Source: PCC-10605 sp964409355 (GTDB taxonomy: Bacteria > Cyanobacteriota > Cyanobacteriia > Cyanobacteriales > Cyanobacteriaceae). Taken from it: 21,870 bases of DNA. A model generated the notes under the pieces. That model saw nothing but the letters and a program-made list of their open reading frames with translations. It was not told where the DNA came from and searched no databases. This document shows, piece after piece, positions 14,174 through 21,391 of this stretch. A program made the translations under genes and the position numbers. Location: NCBI GenBank assembly GCA_964409355.1, contig CAYPDC010000068.1, positions 1-21,870 of the forward strand, given 5' to 3'. Position 1 is the first letter of the stretch. The number at the start of each line of letters is the position of its first letter.

Positions 14174-16366
14174 CTAATTCCCTTCAGAAAAAGAAATACC
14201 ATTTTCTTCTACATAAATCTCCCACATTTGTTCATAAGCCTTTTCCATCTCCCTTGCAAACTGTTTCCCATTCCAAAGGGGCGATTTTTTTTTCGACTGC
14301 CTTAATTTCCAACTGACTTCCTTTCGTAAATTTTCATCCATACCCAACTTAATGCCCCATTCAATATATTCCTCATCACTCCAAGCAATGCCTTCGGTGA
14401 TACCTGCATTCATCATAAAAGTATAACTGTTACGAGCGGCGAATTGTTCCCCAACTCTCGTCACTAAAGGAATTTCCATCCATAGGGTTTCAAGGGTTGT
14501 GGTTGCCCCATTATAGGGATAAGTGTCTAATACCACATCCGCTATTTGCAAATTTGCCCGATGAATTGCTTCTGTAGGCGATCGACCCAAAAATCTCAAA
14601 CGGGTGCGATCGACCCCTTCTTGTTCTGCTATAGTAATAAATAATTCTTTAAGAATTTCCTGATCACCATCTCCTTTAATTACCAGATAGCTATTCGGCA
14701 CGGCTTTAATAATCTTCATTTGTGAGTGAATCGTTGCAGGGTAACGTTTAAGGGCATTTTGGATGTTAAAATAAATAATTGCTGACTGAGGTATCTCTAA
14801 ATCCTCTCTTTTTAAGGATGTTATATCAACCTCAAAACCGTCAACAGCAACATAACTATAGGGTAAACGCCAAATTTTCTCTTGATAATATTCTTGAGCG
14901 TTATTCGGTAAAACAGAGGAATCAGCGATAAAATAATCTATATTCGGAATCCCATTACTATCCATACCCAGCCAACTCACTTGAATTGGTGCTGGTTTTA
15001 ATGCCATGATCATTGAAGTCATGTTATGGGTAAAGCTATCTAAATCTACTAATATATCAATTTCATCTTTTTCAATTTTAGTAACTAAGTCATTAATTAC
15101 ATTATTGGAGTTATAAGCATAATCCACAACATCCCTAAAAAACTTTTTAGTAATATCATCTTCCACTTGGTGACAGACAAAATAAGCATAGGTAGTAAAT
15201 CTTTCCTTATCATGATGACGGATTAACCAACGACTCAATAACCCCACAGAGTGCGATCGCATCGTATGTCCAATATAACCGATTTTTAATTTGCGAGATA
15301 AATTATGCGTATTTGGTGAAGGAGAATGAACAGGGCAACTATAATAATCTTGAGTTAACTTTTGAAATAATGCTCCGATACCATTAATAATTAACCTTTT
15401 TTCCCTTGTTCGATCGTCAAAATAAAGCAAAGGTTGAGTTAACATACTTAAACAAGTACGGATATAGGCTTCTTCAATGTGGGGTTGCTCTTGTAATAAA
15501 TCTGTTAGAATAGAGCAGTATTCTGGGAGGATATTAAAGGCTTCTCGCCAGTCTCCGAGAGTAATAGCATGAGAAATTAATTGCCGTAAAGCTAAGGATT
15601 TTTCTGCGATAGTATGACTACAATCATAAAAACGTTGAGCTAAAATCTGAGATTCATGATATTGACGATTACTGGAATAATAATAGATTCCTTGTTTTAA
15701 AATTTCTAAATTATAAGGTTGATTCTTTAGACAAATTTCCACTAATTGAGAAGCATAAAAAGAGTATTTTCTTTCTTGCCCCATGGTTTCCGCTTTAGAC
15801 AATAAAAGCTCTGTAATTTCTTCATTACCCTGAAAATAGTTATTAATTATTGTCGCTAACTCTAGGGATTTATCCCAAGGGAGTAATAAAATTTTATCTG
15901 TAAAATTTAAGAGTTTTTGATCATTAATAATATTATCCCCATTTTGTAAGTAATTTTCTAGTTGTATTTCTTTAATATCTTCTAAAATTGATATATTGAG
16001 GACTAATTTTAATCTAATAAAATCTAATAAATTATTGATATTATCAGGATTAATTTCTTTAATTTTTGCTCTAATTAAGTAGCTTAAATAAAACTCTTGA
16101 TGGTTTTCTTGAAAACAGGCTTCTTCCTCTAAAATACTTAATAATTCTTGCTGATGTTGATCTTGATCTTCAACTTCAAAAAACACTGTAAACCAAATTG
16201 ATTGACATTCTTCCTCTCTTTCTGCTAATAAATAAGCTAGTCCTAAATACCAATAATTATTAACTTCTTCTGGACTATTTTCTATTAAATTTTCATAATA
16301 ACTAATTACTTTATCGAATTTTTTTTGTTGTAAATCCTCTTTGATTTGTAAATCCCATTTAATCAT
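14174..16366 (-). CDS. TPR/SPINDLY-type O-GlcNAc-transferase-like glycosyltransferase (GT41-like)
   Basis: The 730-residue product has a helical N-terminal half (~1-300) with degenerate TPR-like units, e.g. FDKVISYYENLIENSPEEVN then NYWYLGLAYLLAEREEE. From about residue 355 it matches the GT41 (OGT/SPINDLY) catalytic region: LKIGYIGHTMRSHSVGLLSR, LKPAPIQVSWLGMDSNGIPN, DYFIADSSVLP, and later RLRFLGRSPTEAIHRANLQI, DVVLDTYPYNGATTTLETLW and GEQFAARNSYTFM. Family members transfer a sugar from UDP-GlcNAc (or GDP-fucose in plant SPY) to Ser/Thr of proteins; bacterial homologues often act on surface proteins. Substrate here is unknown. The start ATG 16366 gives a natural N-terminus. A methyltransferase is encoded divergently 104 bases away and another lies further on, suggesting joint glycan decoration. 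The frame is intact. Confidence 0.88.
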   Translation of the reverse strand: MIKWDLQIKEDLQQKKFDKVISYYENLIENSPEEVNNYWYLGLAYLLAEREEECQSIWFTVFFEVEDQDQHQQELLSILEEEACFQENHQEFYLSYLIRAKIKEINPDNINNLLDFIRLKLVLNISILEDIKEIQLENYLQNGDNIINDQKLLNFTDKILLLPWDKSLELATIINNYFQGNEEITELLLSKAETMGQERKYSFYASQLVEICLKNQPYNLEILKQGIYYYSSNRQYHESQILAQRFYDCSHTIAEKSLALRQLISHAITLGDWREAFNILPEYCSILTDLLQEQPHIEEAYIRTCLSMLTQPLLYFDDRTREKRLIINGIGALFQKLTQDYYSCPVHSPSPNTHNLSRKLKIGYIGHTMRSHSVGLLSRWLIRHHDKERFTTYAYFVCHQVEDDITKKFFRDVVDYAYNSNNVINDLVTKIEKDEIDILVDLDSFTHNMTSMIMALKPAPIQVSWLGMDSNGIPNIDYFIADSSVLPNNAQEYYQEKIWRLPYSYVAVDGFEVDITSLKREDLEIPQSAIIYFNIQNALKRYPATIHSQMKIIKAVPNSYLVIKGDGDQEILKELFITIAEQEGVDRTRLRFLGRSPTEAIHRANLQIADVVLDTYPYNGATTTLETLWMEIPLVTRVGEQFAARNSYTFMMNAGITEGIAWSDEEYIEWGIKLGMDENLRKEVSWKLRQSKKKSPLWNGKQFAREMEKAYEQMWEIYVEENGISFSEGN

Positions 16367-16420
16367 AATAACTAACCAAAATAAAAACTTAACAATTATT
16401 CATTAATTCAACATTAAGTT

Positions 16421-16430
16421 ATTATATAAT
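16421..16430. promoter_or_regulatory. Overlapping divergent -10 boxes
   Basis: ATTATATAAT contains TATAAT on the plus strand (16425-16430, toward the methyltransferase) and TATAAT on the minus strand (16426-16421, toward the GT41-like gene). Both match consensus exactly; neither has a good -35, and AT-richness makes chance matches likely. Confidence 0.3.
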
Positions 16431-16470
16431 AAATTAAACACAATAAAAATTAAATGAATATTTTAATAAA

Positions 16471-17808
16471 ATGAATCAAGAAATAACAGAATCACTACAG
16501 CAACAATATGACAGTTTACCCTATCCACAAATTCCCATTGAGCAATCACCTCAAGAATATTATGATACCTTATTTATTCATGACCTAACAACTCCCTATT
16601 ATTTATCTCAACAAAAAATAGTTGATACTAAAGATAAAATTATTTTAGATGCTGGTTGTGGTAGTGGCTGGACTTCATTATTTTTAGCTTATGCTAATCC
16701 GGGTGCGAAAATAATCGGTGTTGATTTGTCGCCAAAATCTGTAGAAGTAGCCAAGACTAGATTAAATCATCACGGTTTTACCAATTCAGAATTTTACGCC
16801 CTTTCCATAGAAGATATTGAGCAGTTAAATTATCGTTTTGACTATATCAATTGTGATGAGGTTATTTATTTATTACCAGAGCCTGAAAAAGTATTAAAAA
16901 TATTCCAATCTGTTATCACTGATACAGGAATTATTAGAGTTAATTTTCATAGTTATTATCAAAGATTTAACTTTTTTAGATTACAAACATTATTTAAAAA
17001 TATGGGATTAATGGAAGATAATCCCGATGATTTAGAGGTTGAGTTAGTCAAAGAAACTTTTAATAGTTTACATGATTCCGTGGGGGCAAAACAAATGTGG
17101 CAAAATAAATTTTCTGGTTTATTTCCTCAGCCTGAAAAATTAAAGCAATCTGTTTTGGTTAATTACCTTTTGCAAGGAGATAAAGGTTTTACGATTCCCC
17201 AAGTATTCGAGATGTTGAAATCTGCGGACTTAAGTTTTTTAAGTATGGTAATGTGGAGACAGTGGAATCTTCGAGATTTGTTTCAAAATCCAAATAATTT
17301 ACCTGATATTTGGGAATTGGGATTATCAGAAATTTCCACAGAAGATGAGTTATCTTTATATGAATTACTAAATCCTATCCATCGTTTAATCGATTTTTGG
17401 TGTGTTAATAATGATTGTCAATCTTCTATAAATCCTATTGTAAATTGGGATAAAAATGATTGGGAAAAAGCAAAAATTTCTGTACATCCTCGCTTAAAAT
17501 ACCTAAAAATAAAAGAAGATTTATTAAAAGCAATTCAAACTAAACAACCTTTTCTCTTTAATCGCTATATCTCTTTTCCAGCAAAGGGAAATATTGAGAT
17601 TGAAAGTGATGTTGCTAGTTGTCTTCTAATTCTTTGGCAACAGGAAAGTGCAACCCTAGAAGAATTAGTAAAACGTTGGTTAATTATTCAACCAAATGAT
17701 TTAATTTCTTTACAACCTAAATCTTTAGAATTGGCTTATCAAGAATTGATTAATATTATTGTTAGATTGGAAAATTTTTTGTATGTTTTAGTGGAAAAAT
17801 TAGCTTAA
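16471..17808 (+). CDS. Class I SAM-dependent methyltransferase with extra C-terminal domain
   Basis: The N-terminal ~200 residues form a Rossmann methyltransferase: IILDAGCGSGWTSLFLA has motif I (D60-AGCGSG), GVDLSPKSVEVAK gives the ribose-binding acid D85, and FDYINCDEVIYLLPEPEKVL is the motif IV region, followed by a GIIRVNFHS strand. The opening ESLQQQYDSLPYPQIPIEQS (YDxLPYPxxP) is typical of cyanobacterial methyltransferases of this type. Residues ~200-445 are all-helical and unassigned; the last ~60 (CLLILWQQESATLEELVKRW and on) could be a winged-helix-like or docking domain. The gene is divergent from the GT41-like transferase, suggesting a shared role in glycan or protein modification. 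SAM would come from MetK. The acceptor is unknown. Confidence 0.82.
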   Translation: MNQEITESLQQQYDSLPYPQIPIEQSPQEYYDTLFIHDLTTPYYLSQQKIVDTKDKIILDAGCGSGWTSLFLAYANPGAKIIGVDLSPKSVEVAKTRLNHHGFTNSEFYALSIEDIEQLNYRFDYINCDEVIYLLPEPEKVLKIFQSVITDTGIIRVNFHSYYQRFNFFRLQTLFKNMGLMEDNPDDLEVELVKETFNSLHDSVGAKQMWQNKFSGLFPQPEKLKQSVLVNYLLQGDKGFTIPQVFEMLKSADLSFLSMVMWRQWNLRDLFQNPNNLPDIWELGLSEISTEDELSLYELLNPIHRLIDFWCVNNDCQSSINPIVNWDKNDWEKAKISVHPRLKYLKIKEDLLKAIQTKQPFLFNRYISFPAKGNIEIESDVASCLLILWQQESATLEELVKRWLIIQPNDLISLQPKSLELAYQELINIIVRLENFLYVLVEKLA

Positions 17809-17852
17809 TTTAGATGAGGAAGTTTTTACAAAAAAAAGTTAAGAATATTATC

Positions 17853-17943
17853 TAGGAGTTACGCACTGGTAAAAATCGACGCTCTAAGATTCTTCGCTAT
17901 GGCTCACTTGGAACAGTTTTTCATTATTGGTGCGTAAGTCCTA
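17853..17943. mobile_element. ~90-bp MITE with TAGGASTTACGCAC ends on a Uma2 stop codon
   Basis: The left end TAGGAGTTACGCAC (17853-17866) and the right end, read on the other strand, TAGGACTTACGCAC (17943-17930) differ at one base. TTATC flanks both sides (17848-17852 and 17944-17948) as a probable target duplication; counting an adjoining A it may be ATTATC. The right copy contains the TAA stop of the minus-strand Uma2 gene, so insertion left the coding region unchanged. The ends resemble IS5-type ends that I recall from cyanobacteria (GGACTTACGCA). Confidence 0.7.
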
Positions 17944-18423
17944 TTATCGTTTAATTTGATGAGGAAAATCTGGCACTAACAAAGATTGTTTCAGTTGTCC
18001 TTGTTCGTTGTAAAAAGTTATGTTGCCATTTTCATCACACAACCAAACTTCTATCGCTTTTGCCGAGAAATATAATTGTTTTTTGAATTGCATTTCCCCT
18101 TCTGTATTACCACTTGATTTTACTTCTACGCAAATTTCAGGGGCGATGGAAGCGGATATTTCATCTTCAATTTGTTGAAATCTTTGCTCTGAACACCATA
18201 CAACGTCAGCAACTTTGACTCCATCGGATGTATTAATGGCACATTCTGGCATAACCTCACCGATTTTCAATAAAGAATCCAATAAAAGTAAGATTCTTCC
18301 CTGATAAAAAGAATGTTTAACTTTAACAGGACTCATAACAATTTGTCCCCATTTATTCAACTCTATTTTAAATGGTAAATTCTGTAACTGTTTATCTTCG
18401 CAAACTTCTTCCCATTTCATCAT
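17944..18423 (-). CDS. Uma2 family putative endonuclease
   Basis: The 159-residue product starts MMKWEEVCEDKQLQNLPFKI, the mark of the short Uma2 subgroup, with ELNKWGQIVMSPVKVKHSFY next. It has a complete catalytic signature: D73 in KVADVVW and E100-V-K102 in EICVEVKSSGNTEGEMQFKK, a true E-x-K, unlike the three other Uma2 proteins here. It ends VPDFPHQIKR. The stop codon is part of the target duplication of the adjacent mobile element. ATG at 18423 or 18420 are equally possible starts. It sits between two methyltransferase genes without an obvious link to them. Confidence 0.87.
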   Translation of the reverse strand: MMKWEEVCEDKQLQNLPFKIELNKWGQIVMSPVKVKHSFYQGRILLLLDSLLKIGEVMPECAINTSDGVKVADVVWCSEQRFQQIEDEISASIAPEICVEVKSSGNTEGEMQFKKQLYFSAKAIEVWLCDENGNITFYNEQGQLKQSLLVPDFPHQIKR

Positions 18424-18490
18424 TTATCAAGTAATTAATTTTATTAGTCTTTTCATACTTTGTTGATTTTATTATGTTTAAGTACAACAA

Positions 18491-19759
18491 CTATTTATAG
18501 CCATAGGCAATAATATCAAAACTTCTTCTAATCAATTTTAAATTGTTAAAACCTGCCTCTCCTAAATGTTTACCTAAATTTTCGGTGGTAAAACCAGTTT
18601 TGTGTGCCATGTAGGGCATACCGGGATAAGTAGTACCCATACCATAAAACATCCATAATGCTGGAACTGGGCCTGCTGGAGATTGATATAAAGGAGAGTC
18701 TTCCATTTCTCCTCGCATTACCCACTCGGCGGCGGTTTGCATATCAGGCACTACAAACATGACAAAACCTCCATCCTTTAAAACTCGTTTAAATTCAGTC
18801 AGTGCGATCGAAACTTCAAAATTATAAATATGTTCTAAATTATGGGAGGAATAAACCGCATCTACACTATTGTCAGGCACACCACTCAAATCGGTAATTG
18901 TCCCAATAATATCAGGTTGCACATTAGGATCAATATCTAAACGAATTTCTATCCACTCATCTCCTCGAAAATCTTGGGGTAAAGCATTGGGATTATAACC
19001 GCCACATCCCACATGAAGGAGGGTTTTTTTATTATTTTTTGTAGCTTGATCAAGTTTAGTTAATCCTTGATGATTAATTCTTTTTATTTGTTTGTTAATT
19101 AGGTTATTTTGCCATAATAAAATGATTAATTCTTGTTCTATTAAGGGATAAAGTTTTGTCTCTGGATTAACTACTAATAATTCATGAAGATTGTTGGCGT
19201 TATTAAAATTCTGAAAATCAGAGATGGCATTTTTTGTTTCTTGATTTTCTGTCTGGGCAATTATAATGAAGGCTTCTTCTGCTAAAAATGGTCTGATATT
19301 CATTAAGGCTAACAATATTTCTCGATAGGATTTATTTCCATCTAAGTAAAATAAACCAATTTTATCTTCACTGTTTAAGTATTGTAAGTCTTCGCAAAAA
19401 CTTTTTATATCTCCTTCATAAATACAGGTGCGATCGCAATAATTAAATGATTCTAAAAGGTTATTGATATTATCCAAGTTAATAGTTGAATCGTCAACAA
19501 TTCCATAAGCCATTAATTGAGGATTATGCTGTAAAGTAGAAATTAAACTAGCACAGGATTTTTCTAATACTTCGCAATATACCTCTTTTTCTTCCAAACA
19601 ATTAACACCAGTACTTAATAAGACTAAAACATAAGGGTTAATAGTGCTATTTAGATTTTCTAAAATCAGAGAGAAATCATTTTTTAAAGATGCGATCGCA
19701 TCAAGATCATCAAAATTAAATAGATTGGGAATTAATTGTAAAAATTTTTGACTATCCAT
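18491..19759 (-). CDS. Two-domain methyltransferase, N-terminal half degenerate
   Basis: The C-terminal ~180 residues of this 422-residue protein are a class I methyltransferase: KKTLLHVGCGGYNPNALPQ holds motif I, IRLDIDPNVQPDIIGTITD the ribose-binding region, VDAVYSSHNLEHIYNFEV motif IV, and EFKRVLKDGGFVMFVVPD the next strand (Methyltransf_11 style). The N-terminal ~215 residues resemble a Methyltransf_24-type fold: KIGLFYLDGNKSYREILLAL and RPFLAEEAFIIIAQTEN recall the DG(D/N)HxY strand and the following GG-DD strand. However, the GxGxG glycine loop is absent (YVLVLLSTGVNCLEEKEV), so this half is probably not catalytic. The association with a GT41-like transferase and another methyltransferase suggests glycan methylation; the acceptor is unknown. 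The start ATG at 19759 looks natural. Confidence 0.75.
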   Translation of the reverse strand: MDSQKFLQLIPNLFNFDDLDAIASLKNDFSLILENLNSTINPYVLVLLSTGVNCLEEKEVYCEVLEKSCASLISTLQHNPQLMAYGIVDDSTINLDNINNLLESFNYCDRTCIYEGDIKSFCEDLQYLNSEDKIGLFYLDGNKSYREILLALMNIRPFLAEEAFIIIAQTENQETKNAISDFQNFNNANNLHELLVVNPETKLYPLIEQELIILLWQNNLINKQIKRINHQGLTKLDQATKNNKKTLLHVGCGGYNPNALPQDFRGDEWIEIRLDIDPNVQPDIIGTITDLSGVPDNSVDAVYSSHNLEHIYNFEVSIALTEFKRVLKDGGFVMFVVPDMQTAAEWVMRGEMEDSPLYQSPAGPVPALWMFYGMGTTYPGMPYMAHKTGFTTENLGKHLGEAGFNNLKLIRRSFDIIAYGYK

Positions 19760-19834
19760 AGTTAATTATTAGAATATGATTTGTTAGAATTTAAGTTTAC
19801 ATTCTGAGTTCTTAATCCTTTAATTTGAATTGTG

Positions 19835-20104
19835 TCAGTCAGTCAGTTCACGGACAATAACCATGCCATTTTTGATAATAACATCTATTTCCACTTGATC
19901 CGGTCTGCCAAAAACTTCCCCAGTGCGTGCACGTAGCGTGCCGAAGGCATCGAAATCATTGATATTTAACACTTCTACCCCAAAAGAATCTTGAAGAATA
20001 CCTTTTAAGGCATTACGGAAACTTGCTTCAGAATGTAAGCCCCATCTTGAACCTAAAGCTCCGATGAAAATTGGCTTCCTTAATCGCATCTCCCCATATG
20101 CCAA
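19835..20104 (-). pseudogene. DUF3782-like putative nuclease, truncated at both ends
   Basis: The open frame (TTG 20104 or ATG 20097 to TGA 19835) reads ALGSRWGLHSEASFRNALKG, ILQDSFGVEVLNINDFD and GEVFGRPDQVEIDVIIKNG, wording of the cyanobacterial DUF3782 group, a PD-(D/E)XK-type family. Family proteins are roughly twice as long and continue after the last strand with an E-x-K segment and a helix. Here the frame ends VIVRELTD at a CTGACTGACTGA run, so the lysine and C-terminal part are lost, and the N-terminal helix is also missing. Nine residues (AFGTLRART) between DFD and GEVFG look inserted and are encoded by a palindromic repeat. It is most likely a dead remnant, although a short expressed peptide cannot be excluded. 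Confidence 0.65.
19922..19948. repeat. 27-base in-frame repeat insertion inside the DUF3782-like fragment
   Basis: The GC-rich stretch contains GCACG-TAG-CGTGC, a perfect 5-bp hairpin, and GCCGAAGGC. Its length is a multiple of three, and the reading frame continues on both sides with family-typical residues. The 11-mer TGCCGAAGGCA at its edge recurs in complement near 11906. Confidence 0.6.
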
Positions 20105-20154
20105 ACATCTAATTTATAATAAGGGTGACAAAATCATCGGAGGTAGTGGTTGTA

Positions 20155-20616
20155 ATGGTAGCTCAATTAATCAATAACCAAACGAATTTATACGATACTG
20201 ACTATAATCTATGGATATTAGAAACTGTTACAAAATTAGAAAATCGTGATTTTAATTCTGTTGATTGGGATAACTTGATTGAGGAGGTTTTAGACTTGAG
20301 TAAAAGGGATAAAAGAAAACTTCAAAGTCTTTTGATTAAATTATTTGAGCATTTATTAAAACTAAAATATTGGCATTCAGAATATGATTATAATAAAGGA
20401 CATTGGGAAGCAGAAATTTTAAATTTTAGGCAACAGATTAATATGGAACTAGAAGATAGTCCTTCTTTGAAACCTTACTTATCAGAAAAATTCCCAGATT
20501 GTTATGACAAAGGTAGAGCGATAGCCGCCAAACGTTCTCAACTTCCTCTCAATACCTTCCCCGAAAAGCCCATCGCACCCTTAAAACAAATTCTCGATGA
20601 AAACTGGCTTCCCTAA
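20155..20616 (+). CDS. DUF29 family protein
   Basis: The frame opens at 20125, but ATG 20155 with GGAGG at 20139-20143 gives the usual start; the product has 153 residues. NLYDTDYNLWILETVTKLEN, DFNSVDWDNLIEEVLDLSKR and DKRKLQSLLIKLFEHLLKLKYW are the defining DUF29 blocks, followed by WEAEILNFRQQI and the final YDKGRAIAAKRSQLP...FPEKP and LDENWLP. DUF29 proteins are small, all-helical and very abundant in cyanobacteria; function unknown. The gene is full length and stands head-to-head with the DUF3782-like fragment. Its last codons abut an eight-codon remnant of an Rpn-like gene on the other strand, so a recombination junction lies at its 3' end. Confidence 0.88.
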   Translation: MVAQLINNQTNLYDTDYNLWILETVTKLENRDFNSVDWDNLIEEVLDLSKRDKRKLQSLLIKLFEHLLKLKYWHSEYDYNKGHWEAEILNFRQQINMELEDSPSLKPYLSEKFPDCYDKGRAIAAKRSQLPLNTFPEKPIAPLKQILDENWLP

Positions 20617-20634
20617 ATCTGCTTTTTTGACCAT
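20611..20634 (-). pseudogene. Start-only remnant of an Rpn/DUF4351-like gene
   Basis: Reading leftward from ATG 20634 gives MVKKADLG, identical in protein to the first eight residues of the gene at 21366, with third-position changes (GTC/GTA, GCA/GCG, GGG/GGC). The TTTAAA-rich leader just before the ATG is also similar. After eight codons the similarity ends in the 3' end of the DUF29 gene. Confidence 0.6.
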
Positions 20635-20646
20635 TATTTAAAATTC

Positions 20647-21024
20647 CTATTCATGATAATTAATCACCTCTAAATAAAAGTTTTCTAGGGCTTTAACTGG
20701 TGTTAGATCATCATACAATAAATGAACATTGTTCTTGATTTTATCCCTAATATTTTTTCTCAATTCATGGTTTTTAACTAGTTCGATCGCACCTTCAAAA
20801 GAAGCAAATAAATTATAGCAATCAGGAATCAGTCATGAGAACATAATACTATCTGCCCTCACCCCCAACCCCTCTCCCAGAGGGCGAGGGGAGAATCGTT
20901 TTCCATTAAAATCTCACAAATCATTCCTGATTGCTATATCTGGTAATAAACTACAATTATGAGTAGCAAAATTAATAGATTCTTCAATATAATTAAAAGA
21001 GCGAATATTATTAATCTGTCTCAT
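20647..21024 (-). pseudogene. Unrecognised small ORF split by a 121-bp element
   Basis: Reading leftward from ATG 21024 gives MRQINNIRSFNYIEESINFA, THNCSLLPD, then the element at 20936-20816, then NLFASFEGAIELVKNHELRK, NIRDKIKNNVHLLYDDLTPV, KALENFYLEVINYHE and TAG at 20647. Removing the element and one TA restores an 84-residue open frame (255 bases with the stop), with CCA-GAT-AAT-TTA across the join. A TGA lies directly before the ATG, so this may be only the C-terminal part of a longer decayed gene. The helical ending with a late FY pair is loosely reminiscent of glycosyltransferase C-termini, but I do not recognise the family with confidence. In its present form it encodes at most a 34-codon peptide ending in the element. 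Confidence 0.6.
20816..20936. mobile_element. 121-bp Tc1/IS630-type MITE with TA duplications
   Basis: TAGCAATCAGGAAT at 20816-20829 and its complement at 20923-20936 are perfect 14-base inverted ends, each flanked by TA, the target duplication used by IS630/Tc1/mariner-type elements. The inside contains a C-rich/G-rich near-palindrome (CCCCTCTCCCAGAGGGCGAG) of a kind I recall as widespread in cyanobacteria, and no coding capacity. Confidence 0.75.
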
Positions 21025-21055
21025 TCTTCAAAAATTATGACTTTTCAAGGGTATT

Positions 21056-21077
21056 TCGGGCTTCTAGCCCGATTTTT
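21056..21077 (+). terminator. Hairpin followed by T-run
   Basis: TCGGGCT-TCT-AGCCCGA is a perfect 7-bp stem with a 3-base loop, followed by five Ts on the plus strand. The nearest plus-strand gene ends 440 bases earlier. For the minus-strand gene just to the right the T-run is on the wrong side. It may therefore be a dispersed palindrome rather than a working terminator. Confidence 0.45.
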
Positions 21078-21088
21078 AGAGATGTCTA

Positions 21089-21366
21089 TTAAATATTATC
21101 TAACCCTCGGCTAAAACCTTATAAGCCCTTATTCTTAAAGGCATTGCCTTTTTATACTTTAACTGTAGTTCGTTAAGCATAAGAAATGTTCCTTTGTCGG
21201 GGCTAGTTACTTTTAAGAGTACATCGTTATCTCTACCTATCCACTGAAATTCAGAGGAGAGAAATTCTTGTACTTCTAAGGTTAGATCGCACTTTATCCA
21301 CCTTACCCAATTATTCGGTGCTAAACTGATTAATCTTTTACTGCCTAAATCCGCTTTTTTTACCAT
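21089..21366 (-). pseudogene. Rpn/DUF4351-like gene with large internal deletion
   Basis: The 88-residue open frame (21366 to 21100) begins MVKKADLGSKRLISLAPNNW and continues SSEFQWIGRDNDVLLKVTSP and FLMLNELQLKYKKAMPLRIR, the N-terminal nuclease-like segment of a cyanobacterial Rpn-type (PD-(D/E)XK, putative transposase) family. Complete members have about 300 residues. The frame stops right after AYKVLAEG. From there, in another frame, the sequence reads LDNI and stop, matching the last residues (LDNL, stop) of the neighbour upstream on this strand. ATTATCTAACC is shared at 21095-21105 and 21398-21408. The gene has thus lost about 200 middle codons, joining its start to its end out of frame. 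It is probably inactive. Confidence 0.65.
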
Positions 21367-21391
21367 TATTTTAAACTGAAGTATAAATAAA

